From contig JAHFBU010000013.1 in assembly GCA_023249795.1 (NCBI GenBank), positions 1 to 14,352 on the forward strand: a stretch of DNA of 14,352 bases, in the 5' to 3' direction. Origin of the DNA: Syntrophaceae bacterium (GTDB taxonomy: Bacteria > Desulfobacterota > Syntrophia > Syntrophales > UBA5619). A program made the position numbers and the translations under genes. Positions 6,830 through 13,958 of the stretch are shown here, one piece after another (positions within the stretch are counted from its first letter, which is position 1; each line of letters opens with the position of its first letter). The notes beneath the pieces are model-generated. The model made no database searches. It was not told where the DNA came from and saw only the letters and a program-made list of their open reading frames with translations.

Positions 6830-8248
6830 ATGAAAGATAACCCTTACAAGTACTACTTCGAATGGATGCCGGCCTATTTGACGATTCTGGATCGGGATCT
6901 TCGGATCGTCGAGGCCAACCGGCTCTTTCGCCGGGATTTTGGCGAGGTCGAGGGGCGACGTTGCTATCAGATCAATCAGCACCAGCCGGAGCGCTGCGAG
7001 AATTGTCCGGTCGAGCTTACGTTCCGGGATGGGAAGCCCCACGGGAACGAAGAGAAGTTCATCAATGCCCTGGGGAGCGAGGTCTCTCTGCTTGTTTGCA
7101 CCACGCCTATCACCAACGACTCCGGACAGATCACCCATGTCATGAAAATGGCAACGGACATAACCGAGATCAAGGTGCTGCAGAATCAATTGCGGGACAG
7201 CCGGGAGAGATATCTCAAACTGTTTGAAGAGGTGCCCTGCTACATTTCGATCCAGGATTCCGACCTGGGGGTCGTCGATGCAAATCGGCGGCTTCGGGAG
7301 GATTTCGGGGTGTCTCCAGGAGACAAATGCCACCAGGTTTATATGCATCGTGCGGAACCTTGTGTTCCCTGTGTCGTCAAGCAGACGTTTGAAGACGGTC
7401 AGATCCACCAGACGGAGGAGGTGATGACCTCTCAAAAAGGGGATCAGATCAATGTTCTGGTCTATACCGCTCCCATTCGCAATGCCGCAGGGCAGATCAA
7501 GAATGTTGTCGAGATGAGCACCGACATCACCCAGATCCGCCAGCTCCAGTCCCAGCTCACGTCTCTTGGCCTCGTCATCGGGTCGATCTCCCATGGGATC
7601 AAGGGTTTGCTGACCAGTCTTGACGGCGGGATGTACCTGGTCAACACGGGGCTTGCGAAAAACGATCGGACGCGTTTTGAGCAGGGATGGAAGATGGTCG
7701 AGCGGAACATCACCCGTATCCGGAGGATGGTATTGGACCTGCTTTATTATTCCAAGGACCGGAAGCCGGAATTGGAAACCATTCCCGCACGGGTGGTGGC
7801 CGACGAAGTATGTGAAGTGGTACGGGTAAAGGCGGCGGAATTGGGGATCAGTTTCGGCTGCGACGTGGAACGCAATATCGGAGACATTGACGCCGATCTC
7901 AAGGCGGTCCGATCCCTGTTGATCAACCTCGTTGAAAATGCCATGGATGCCTGTCGTGTTGATACGAAAAAGAAGGATCATGCAGTGCGCATCAAAATGC
8001 GGGGCTACGCAGATTACATAGAATATGAGGTGGAAGACAACGGCATGGGCATGGAGCAGGAAACCCGGGAGAGGGCCTTCAGCCTTTTCTTTTCTTCGAA
8101 GAAAGGAAACGGAACGGGACTGGGGCTTTTTATCTCCAATAAAATAGCGCAGGCCCATGGCGGAGAGATCAAAATAGAGTCGGAGTTGAACAAGGGAACC
8201 CGCATGATCGTGAAACTTCCGCGGAAACCTCCCACTTCAGGGACCTAA
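6830..8248 (+). CDS. Soluble PAS-PAS sensor histidine kinase
   Basis: A 472-residue kinase with no signal peptide or membrane helix, so it should sense a cytoplasmic signal. Two PAS domains (about 8-115 and 130-235) each hold a matching cysteine motif: Cys45, Cys56, Cys59 and Cys167, Cys178, Cys181, both C-X10-C-X2-C. Each ends in a TDIT linker. A short coiled-coil leads to the phospho-acceptor His255 (SISHGIKGLL). The ATPase domain has an N box with Asn370 (NLVENAMDAC), a G1 box DNGMGM (403-408) and a G2 box GNGTGLGL (426-433). All residues needed for autophosphorylation appear present. It lies between the REC-fused DsrK-like gene and a stand-alone receiver gene, the natural candidates for its targets. 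The ATG has only a weak ribosome binding site, so its translation may depend on the upstream gene. Confidence 0.93.
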   Translation: MKDNPYKYYFEWMPAYLTILDRDLRIVEANRLFRRDFGEVEGRRCYQINQHQPERCENCPVELTFRDGKPHGNEEKFINALGSEVSLLVCTTPITNDSGQITHVMKMATDITEIKVLQNQLRDSRERYLKLFEEVPCYISIQDSDLGVVDANRRLREDFGVSPGDKCHQVYMHRAEPCVPCVVKQTFEDGQIHQTEEVMTSQKGDQINVLVYTAPIRNAAGQIKNVVEMSTDITQIRQLQSQLTSLGLVIGSISHGIKGLLTSLDGGMYLVNTGLAKNDRTRFEQGWKMVERNITRIRRMVLDLLYYSKDRKPELETIPARVVADEVCEVVRVKAAELGISFGCDVERNIGDIDADLKAVRSLLINLVENAMDACRVDTKKKDHAVRIKMRGYADYIEYEVEDNGMGMEQETRERAFSLFFSSKKGNGTGLGLFISNKIAQAHGGEIKIESELNKGTRMIVKLPRKPPTSGT

Positions 8249-8276
8249 GCGCCGCAAGATTGATGAAGGAGGAGAT

Positions 8277-8654
8277 ATGGCAAGCCCGAAGAAGATATTA
8301 ATTGTGGATGATGAGCAGGATATTCGCACCTACCTTTCCACACTGTTTGAGGACCAGGGGTTCAAAACCGTTCAGGCAAGAGATGGAGACGAGGCGATGA
8401 AAATCATTCAGGCGGAACCTCCGGATCTGATAACGCTGGATGTCTCCATGCCCGAGAAATCAGGGGTGAAGTTTTTTCGCGAGATAAAAACGAACGAGCA
8501 ATTGAAGAAGATCCCCATCATCATTGTCACCGGCGTCTCCGAGGATTTCAAGGGCTTCATCTCTTCCCGCCATCAGATGCCGCCGCCGGAGGGGTTTGTT
8601 GCAAAACCCATATCCGCTGAAGAGATACTGGATCTTGCGCGCAAGCTTACATAA
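8277..8654 (+). CDS. Single-domain response regulator (CheY-like receiver)
   Basis: A 125-residue receiver with no output domain. The acidic pocket Asp11/Asp12, phospho-acceptor Asp55 (TLDVSMP), Thr85 and Lys110 (AKPI) are all present. Over the first 58 aligned residues from KIL to the G after SMP, 33 are identical to the receiver fused to the DsrK-like protein at 5068-6807, and both share a Pro-rich segment before the conserved Lys. The two look like products of a duplication or domain transfer within this locus. With no DNA-binding domain it is likely to act by protein contact or as a phosphate relay or sink for the kinase encoded just upstream. A strong GGAGGAG site precedes the ATG. Confidence 0.93.
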   Translation: MASPKKILIVDDEQDIRTYLSTLFEDQGFKTVQARDGDEAMKIIQAEPPDLITLDVSMPEKSGVKFFREIKTNEQLKKIPIIIVTGVSEDFKGFISSRHQMPPPEGFVAKPISAEEILDLARKLT

Positions 8655-8670
8655 GTAGAGGAATTGGATT

Positions 8671-9615
8671 ATGGGATTTTATGTTCTGTCTTACCTGTGC
8701 ATTGTTGTGTTCATTGTTGCTGCCGCCCATCTCGTTTACCGGCAATTGACCCTTCCGGTCCATGTCCGCTGGGAGATCTATCCCGTCCAGCATGAGACGA
8801 CCGACAAGCTAAGCCATGGCGGATCATACATGGAGGATTTGAACTGGTGGGAAAAGAAGCATAAAAGCTCCCTGCTGAATGAAGCGAAATACATGATACC
8901 GGAGATTTTGCTGATCCGGGGGCTCTGGAAGGAGAACAAGAGTCTGTGGCGTGTCTCCTTCCCATTTCATTTCGGGCTGTACCTGATGATCGCCGCCTTC
9001 TTCCTACTCGTCCTGAATGGCCTTGTTATTCTTTGGGGAGGGAGCTGTCTTCCTCCCGGCGGCGCCGCAAGAGGTCTCCTGAACAGCCTGATCGTTTTGA
9101 CGGGCTGGACCGGATTGATCCTCGGGACCATGGGAAGCGTGGGGATGCTTTGCAGGAGACTGGCCGATCCCGAACTCAGAGAATTTTCCTCTTTTGCCGA
9201 CTATTTCAATATTGCGTTCATCCTGCTCTTTTTCCTCTTCGGCTTCCTGACCTGTCTCTCCGGTGATCCGTCGCTCGAAGGGGGGAAGGAATACGTCTTC
9301 GGCTTGCTGACGGGAGGATCTTCGCTCAATGGCTATGCGCCCGGTCAGAGCTTCACCAGCGGGGTGACCATAGTGCTGGCCTCGCTTCTTGCGGCCTACA
9401 TTCCCCTGACCCATATGTCCCATATGTTCATGAAGTATTTCCTCTATCACGATGTCAAATGGGACGATGCCCCGAATCTGCCGGGCGGACCCACTGAAGC
9501 CATCATCCTGAAGAATCTTGCACTCAAGCCAACTTGGAAGGCAAAACATGTTGAAGCGGATGGACGCAAGTCCTGGCTCGACATTGCGTCTTCGGCGCCC
9601 AAGGAGATAAAATGA
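8671..9615 (+). CDS. DsrM/NarI-like membrane cytochrome b subunit (second pair)
   Basis: A 314-residue membrane protein with about five helices (roughly residues 2-25, 96-122, 137-160, 178-197 and 231-252). His100 (FPFHFGLYL) and His248/His251 (LTHMSHMFMKYF) are placed like heme b ligands in NarI/DsrM-type subunits. A hydrophilic loop of about 70 residues separates helices 1 and 2, and a soluble C-terminal tail follows the last helix. It would pass electrons between quinol and the DsrK-like protein encoded next, whose start overlaps this stop (ATGA). It differs from both other DsrM-like proteins in the window in length and loop pattern, so it is an old paralogue, not a recent copy. An AGAGGAA site precedes the ATG. 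It could also be described as an HdrE-like or TmcC-like subunit; sequence alone does not decide. Confidence 0.85.
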   Translation: MGFYVLSYLCIVVFIVAAAHLVYRQLTLPVHVRWEIYPVQHETTDKLSHGGSYMEDLNWWEKKHKSSLLNEAKYMIPEILLIRGLWKENKSLWRVSFPFHFGLYLMIAAFFLLVLNGLVILWGGSCLPPGGAARGLLNSLIVLTGWTGLILGTMGSVGMLCRRLADPELREFSSFADYFNIAFILLFFLFGFLTCLSGDPSLEGGKEYVFGLLTGGSSLNGYAPGQSFTSGVTIVLASLLAAYIPLTHMSHMFMKYFLYHDVKWDDAPNLPGGPTEAIILKNLALKPTWKAKHVEADGRKSWLDIASSAPKEIK

Positions 9616-11222
9616 AAAAAATCCTAAAACCTTCGGATATGGCCAAGCCATCCGACTGCCTGTGCCACATTGAGCCCGGCGATCTTTCGCCGTTGCCCCC
9701 TCCCTATGAGGATTTCAATCAGACGACGATCCCCCCGCTGAAACCGGACAGGGTCAAAAACATCGAGACCTCCCTGGACGACACGGTGGCCATCGGCATT
9801 CCCAAACCGGCCACCAAGGAGGCAGAGGAGGAATTGGTCCGCCAGTTTCTCTCGGGCTTGAAAAAGCTTTTCGAAAAGGAGAACAACTGGACGTTTCTGC
9901 AGCCGCTGATGCTCTCCATGGAGCACTGCGCCAAATGCCAGACCTGTTCCGACGCCTGCCCCGTCTATGAGATGAGCGGCAGGAAGGACATCTACCGCCC
10001 CATGTTCCGCGCCGAGGTGCTGCGCTGGATTAACAACAAATACCTAAAACCGGGCGGAAAGATCACCGCCAAACTGACCGGCGACATCGATTTGAACTGG
10101 ACGACGATTGCGCGTCTGGCCGAATTGGCCTATCGCTGCACCCTCTGCCGCCGCTGCGCCACGGTCTGCCCGATCGGTGTGGACAATGGGCTGATCACTC
10201 ACGAGATCCGCAAGCTCTTCTCGCAGGAGATGGGGATAGCCCCGAAGGAGATACACGAAAAGGGAACCGTCCAGCATCTGAAGGTCGGTTCCACCACCGG
10301 GATGAACTCGCTGGCGGCGAAGGACAGCGTTGATTTCATCGAAGAGGAAATGGAGGAGATCACCGGCTATAAGGTCTCGATTCCCTGGGATGTCGAAGGG
10401 GCGGATATCCTGCTGCTGCACAATGCGGGCGAGATCATCGCCTGGCCGGAGAATGTCGGGGCATTCGCCATCATCTTTCAGGCGGCTGGCCTTTCGTGGA
10501 CCATGTCTTCGGAGGCGGTGGGCTACGATGCGGTCAACTACGGCTTGTGGTACGACGACGTTCAGTTCTCGCGTGTCGCCGTTAAACACGCGGACATTGC
10601 CCGCAGACTGAAGGTCAAAAAGATCGTTATGGGTGAGTGCGGCCATGCCCACAAGGCGCTGACCGTCATTGCCGACCGGTTGTTGACGGGAGGGATCAAC
10701 ATCCCGCGGGAATCGGCCATGGTGACGCTGGAGGACATTGTCATGAGCGGGAAATTGAAGTTCGAGCCCCAGAAGAACAATTTCCCCGTTACCCTGCATG
10801 ATCCCTGCAATTATGTTCGGCTCATGGGGATCGTCGAGCCTCAACGGCGCATCTTGCGCAAGATTGCGCCGGGCTTTCGCGAAATGACGCCTCACGGGGT
10901 GGATAACTATTGTTGCGGCGGCGGGTCGGGTTTTGCGATCATGTCGGGATACAATTTTGCGGAGTGGCGGACATTGGTCAGCAGCCGCAAAAAATTCCTG
11001 CAGATTCTGAATGCCTTCAAGGACGAACCGCTCGATGTTCCGAAGTATGTCTGCGCCCCCTGCTCCAACTGCAAAGGCGCCATCCGGGATATCATTAACC
11101 ACTACCAGGCGGAGGAGCGCAGCAATCTTCATTACGGCGGCCTGGTCGAGCTGATCGTCAATGCGATGGTCGGCATGAAAAAACCGATAATCAATTTCGG
11201 CGACGAACCGTCATGGAAATGA
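9612..11222 (+). CDS. DsrK/HdrD-like CCG Fe-S protein (second pair)
   Basis: A 536-residue cytoplasmic Fe-S protein. Residues 106-116 (CAKCQTCSDACP) and 176-186 (CTLCRRCATVCP) are two [4Fe-4S] motifs. The CCG part has Cys343 (GECGH), Cys399 (HDPCNY), Cys434-Cys435 (YCCGGGSG) and Cys481/484/487 (CAPCSNC), enough for a non-cubane heterodisulfide-type cluster. The N-terminal 100 residues are acidic and Pro-rich, with an extra CLCH at 16-19. The start overlaps the upstream cytochrome stop by four bases (ATGA), which indicates translational coupling and a two-subunit membrane complex. DsrK and HdrD reduce disulfide-type substrates; for DsrK the substrate is thought to be DsrC trisulfide. Whether this paralogue acts on DsrC or another thiol is unknown. 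There is no receiver domain here, unlike the paralogue at 5068-6807. Confidence 0.93.
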   Translation: MKKILKPSDMAKPSDCLCHIEPGDLSPLPPPYEDFNQTTIPPLKPDRVKNIETSLDDTVAIGIPKPATKEAEEELVRQFLSGLKKLFEKENNWTFLQPLMLSMEHCAKCQTCSDACPVYEMSGRKDIYRPMFRAEVLRWINNKYLKPGGKITAKLTGDIDLNWTTIARLAELAYRCTLCRRCATVCPIGVDNGLITHEIRKLFSQEMGIAPKEIHEKGTVQHLKVGSTTGMNSLAAKDSVDFIEEEMEEITGYKVSIPWDVEGADILLLHNAGEIIAWPENVGAFAIIFQAAGLSWTMSSEAVGYDAVNYGLWYDDVQFSRVAVKHADIARRLKVKKIVMGECGHAHKALTVIADRLLTGGINIPRESAMVTLEDIVMSGKLKFEPQKNNFPVTLHDPCNYVRLMGIVEPQRRILRKIAPGFREMTPHGVDNYCCGGGSGFAIMSGYNFAEWRTLVSSRKKFLQILNAFKDEPLDVPKYVCAPCSNCKGAIRDIINHYQAEERSNLHYGGLVELIVNAMVGMKKPIINFGDEPSWK

Positions 11223-11230
11223 GGACGCAC

Positions 11231-11262
11231 ATGTGGGGACAGATTTAAATCTGACCCCACAT
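11231..11262. repeat. Near-perfect 32-bp palindrome, REP-like dispersed element
   Basis: Two 16-base arms (11231-11246 and 11247-11262) are complementary except for one A-A mismatch (11239/11254). The core CAGATTTAAATCTG is a perfect palindrome and the outer arms are ATGTGGGG / CCCCACAT. The GGGGACAGATTT and AAATCTGACCCC halves resemble short palindromes dispersed in many proteobacterial genomes and linked to REP-type or IS200-like transposases; that link is from memory. It lies 8 bases after the preceding stop and would form a cruciform or long RNA hairpin without a T-run. Confidence 0.75.
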
Positions 11263-11272
11263 GAATCCATAA

Positions 11273-11301
11273 TTGACAACGATTCGACAATCAGGTATGA
11301 A
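11273..11301 (+). promoter_or_regulatory. Predicted sigma-70-type promoter for dsrMKJ
   Basis: A perfect -35 box TTGACA (11273-11278) is followed after exactly 17 bases by TATGAA (11296-11301), which matches the -10 consensus at 4 of 6 positions. It lies 51 bases before the preferred dsrM start, in a non-coding gap of 130 bases, and just downstream of the palindrome. It would let canonical dsrMKJOP be expressed independently of the upstream accessory genes. Seen by eye only. Confidence 0.5.
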
Positions 11302-11352
11302 CCCTTCCGCCCATTCAGGGGTGGATACAATCGACAACACGGAACAGGTATC

Positions 11353-12342
11353 ATGAACTTACTGACATCACTTATTGCGGTCCTGATTCTGACGCTGCTG
11401 GCATTGGGGGTCTCGTCAAGCGCCGGGTTGACTTATCTGCTGACCGTCGTCATCCCCTATGCGGCCTTTGCGGTTTTCATTGTCGGGTTCGTTTATCGAA
11501 TCGTCCAGTGGGCCAAGGCCCCCGTTCCCTTCCGCATTCCAACGACCTGCGGCCAGGAGAAGTCGCTTCCCTGGATCAAAAGAGAGGCTTTGGACAATCC
11601 GTCCTGCCTCTGCGGCGTGATCGGGAGGATGGCCCTGGAGGTATTGCTGTTCCGGTCGCTGTTCCGGAATACCACAGTGTCCATGCAGCAGAAAAGACCC
11701 ATTTATGACAGCGCCAAATGGCTCTGGTTCTTCGGGCTGCTCTTCCATTGGTCTCTTCTGATTATCGTGATACGGCATCTGCGTTTCTTTATTGAGCCGA
11801 TTGCCCCTTGGATTAACGGACTTTCTTCAGTGGACGGATTCTTCCAGTCCGGCATCCCGACCCTCTACCTGAGCGACGCGGCCGTTCTCGCGGGGTTGAC
11901 TTTTCTCTTCCTCCGCAGGGTGGTCAGCCCGAGGTTGCGATACATTTCGATCTTTACCGATTATTTTTCGCTGTTGCTGATTCTGGGTGCGGTTACCACG
12001 GGCCTCCTCATGAGGCACTTCTTCCCCGTCGACCTGCTCCAGGTGAAGAATCTGGCCATGGGGTGGGTGACCTTTTCTCCCGTAAGAGCCGAGGGAGTCG
12101 GCACATTGTTTTACATCCATCTCTGTTTTGTGTTTACCCTGATGATCTGGTTCCCCATGAGCAAATTGATGCACATGGGAGGGGTCTTCCTGAGCCCGAC
12201 GCGGAACCTGGCCAACAACAACCGCATGAAACGGCATATCAACCCCTGGAACGCCCCGGTCAAGGTTCACACCTACGAGGAATATGAAGACGATTTCCGC
12301 GACAAGATGAAGCTGGCGGGATTGCCCGTGGATAAGGAGTAA
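11353..12342 (+). CDS. dsrM: DsrM, membrane cytochrome b of the DsrMKJOP complex
   Basis: From the ATG at 11353 this gives 329 residues beginning MNLLTSLIAVLILTLL, as in known DsrM. Helices lie near 4-20, 27-50, 121-141, 170-187, 201-220 and 249-268. His132, His142, His222, His256 and His274 are candidates for the two b hemes. The soluble segment PVPFRIPTTCGQEKSLPWI and MALEVLLFRSLFRNT are typical of canonical DsrM. It oxidises menaquinol at the membrane and passes electrons to DsrK. The same frame stays open upstream to a GTG at 11233, but that extension would be encoded by the palindrome and the promoter region, so I reject it. The ribosome binding site at 11341-11348 is moderate. The gene ends 2 bases before dsrK. 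Confidence 0.95.
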   Translation: MNLLTSLIAVLILTLLALGVSSSAGLTYLLTVVIPYAAFAVFIVGFVYRIVQWAKAPVPFRIPTTCGQEKSLPWIKREALDNPSCLCGVIGRMALEVLLFRSLFRNTTVSMQQKRPIYDSAKWLWFFGLLFHWSLLIIVIRHLRFFIEPIAPWINGLSSVDGFFQSGIPTLYLSDAAVLAGLTFLFLRRVVSPRLRYISIFTDYFSLLLILGAVTTGLLMRHFFPVDLLQVKNLAMGWVTFSPVRAEGVGTLFYIHLCFVFTLMIWFPMSKLMHMGGVFLSPTRNLANNNRMKRHINPWNAPVKVHTYEEYEDDFRDKMKLAGLPVDKE

Positions 12343-12344
12343 CG

Positions 12345-13958
12345 ATGTCCTTTGACCATACCCCAAAACCTGATGAACTGATCGATGTTTGTTACGATCC
12401 CCCGAAGACGCCCTGGACGAAGACCCCGGTGGATTTTCGGCCGGGGACGTGGAGTTACCCCGGCACCCCGAAGAGTTTGACCGCTCTTGGTCTTGCGAAC
12501 CCCAGGCAGTGGCAGCCGACGGACGAAGATTGGAAACTTCCGGAGAACTGGAAAGAAATCATCCTCGACGGGATGAAAGAGCGGATCGGGAAACACCGTT
12601 CCTTCAAGCTCTTCATGGACCTCTGTGTCCGTTGCGGCGCCTGTGCAGACAAATGCCACTTCTATATCGGCTCCGGCGATCCGAAGAACATGCCGGTTGT
12701 GCGGGCGGAGCTGCTCCGTTCGGTTTATCGCCGCTATTTCACCCAGTCGGGCAGGATGTTCGGCAGTCTGGCCGGCGCGCGGGATCTGACGGTCGACGTT
12801 CTCAAGGAGTGGTTCTACTACTTCTTCCAGTGCACGGAGTGCCGCCGTTGTTCGGTCTTCTGCCCCTACGGAATCGATCAGGCCGAGATCACGATGCTGG
12901 GCCGGGAGCTTCTGAACCTCGTCGGCTTGAACATTAACTGGGTTACCGAGCCGGCGGCGAACTGCTTCCGGACGGGCAATCATCTCGGCATCCAGCCCGG
13001 CGGCGTCAAGGACATGCTCGAGTTCCTGGCGGACGATGTCGAAGACCGCACCGGTGTGCGCGTGGCGGTGCCCCTCAACAAAAAAGGGGCGGAGATCCTC
13101 TTCGTCACACCCTCCGGCGACTACTTTGCCGATCCGGGAACCTATACCTGCGCGGGGTATTTGGCGCTCTTCCATGAGATCGGTCTGGACTACACCTTCA
13201 GCACCTACGCTTCCGAAGGCGGCAACTTCGGCCTCTTCACATCGCACGAGATGATCAAGCGCCTCAACGCCAAGATATACGCGGAGGCGAAGCGTCTCGG
13301 CGTCAAATGGATCCTCGGCGGGGAGTGCGGCCACATGTGGCGCGTCGTCCAACAGTACATGGAAACGATGAACGGTCCGACCGATTTTCTTGAAGAGCCG
13401 GTTTCTCCGATCACCGGAACGAGGTTTGAGAATGCCAAGTCCACAAAGATGGTTCATATCAGCGAGTTCACCGCTGATTTGATCCGGAACGGGAAGCTGA
13501 AGCTCGATCCGTCACGGAACGACCACCTCCGGGTGACGTTCCATGATTCCTGCAATCCGGCCCGTGCGATGGGACTTTTTGAAGAACCTCGGTACATCAT
13601 CAACAACGTCTGCAACAATTTTCATGAAATGGCCGAGGATACGATTCGGGAAAATACGTTCTGCTGCGGCGGCGGTGCGGGACTCGGCAACGACGAGAAC
13701 ATGGAGATGCGGATGCGCGGTGGGATGCCTCGAGCCATGGCCGTCAAGGCGGTCAAGGAAAAATACGATGTGAACCGTCTGGCCTGCATGTGCGCCATTG
13801 ACCGGGCGACACTAACCTCGCTGATGGAATACTGGGTGCCGGGGGTCGAGGTCATGGGGGTTCATGAACTGGTGGCCAACGCCCTCATCATGAAGGGTGA
13901 AAACGAAAGAACGACCGATCTTCGTGGGGAACCTTTGAAAAGGGAAGAGAGTAAATGA
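12345..13958 (+). CDS. dsrK: DsrK, catalytic Fe-S subunit of the DsrMKJOP complex
   Basis: A 537-residue canonical DsrK. Two [4Fe-4S] motifs lie at Cys94, 97, 100, 104 and Cys163, 166, 169, 173. The CCG part has Cys328 (GGECGH), Cys403 (HDSCNPARAMG), Cys440-Cys441 (FCCGGGAGLG) and a final ACMCAIDRATL in which Cys481 and Cys483 are separated by one residue, a DsrK variant of the CxxC seen in HdrD. DsrK is thought to reduce DsrC trisulfide on the cytoplasmic face with electrons from DsrM. The AAGGAG ribosome binding site overlaps the dsrM stop, and the gene's own stop overlaps the dsrJ start (ATGA), so M, K and J are translationally coupled. Gene order and motifs make this the canonical member among the three DsrK-like proteins here. 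Confidence 0.97.
   Translation: MSFDHTPKPDELIDVCYDPPKTPWTKTPVDFRPGTWSYPGTPKSLTALGLANPRQWQPTDEDWKLPENWKEIILDGMKERIGKHRSFKLFMDLCVRCGACADKCHFYIGSGDPKNMPVVRAELLRSVYRRYFTQSGRMFGSLAGARDLTVDVLKEWFYYFFQCTECRRCSVFCPYGIDQAEITMLGRELLNLVGLNINWVTEPAANCFRTGNHLGIQPGGVKDMLEFLADDVEDRTGVRVAVPLNKKGAEILFVTPSGDYFADPGTYTCAGYLALFHEIGLDYTFSTYASEGGNFGLFTSHEMIKRLNAKIYAEAKRLGVKWILGGECGHMWRVVQQYMETMNGPTDFLEEPVSPITGTRFENAKSTKMVHISEFTADLIRNGKLKLDPSRNDHLRVTFHDSCNPARAMGLFEEPRYIINNVCNNFHEMAEDTIRENTFCCGGGAGLGNDENMEMRMRGGMPRAMAVKAVKEKYDVNRLACMCAIDRATLTSLMEYWVPGVEVMGVHELVANALIMKGENERTTDLRGEPLKREESK

Noticed and set aside
6686..8158. Minus-strand open frame of 490 codons opposite the histidine kinase
   Set aside because: The plus-strand kinase has all catalytic boxes intact; the minus-strand product has no recognisable motif.
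11233..11352. GTG start extending DsrM by 40 residues
   Set aside because: The extension would be encoded by the palindrome and the promoter region, has no membrane or family similarity, and the ATG at 11353 gives the usual DsrM N-terminus.
12273..13457. Minus-strand open frame of 394 codons opposite dsrK
   Set aside because: It is opposite canonical dsrK and its composition is that of a shadow frame.
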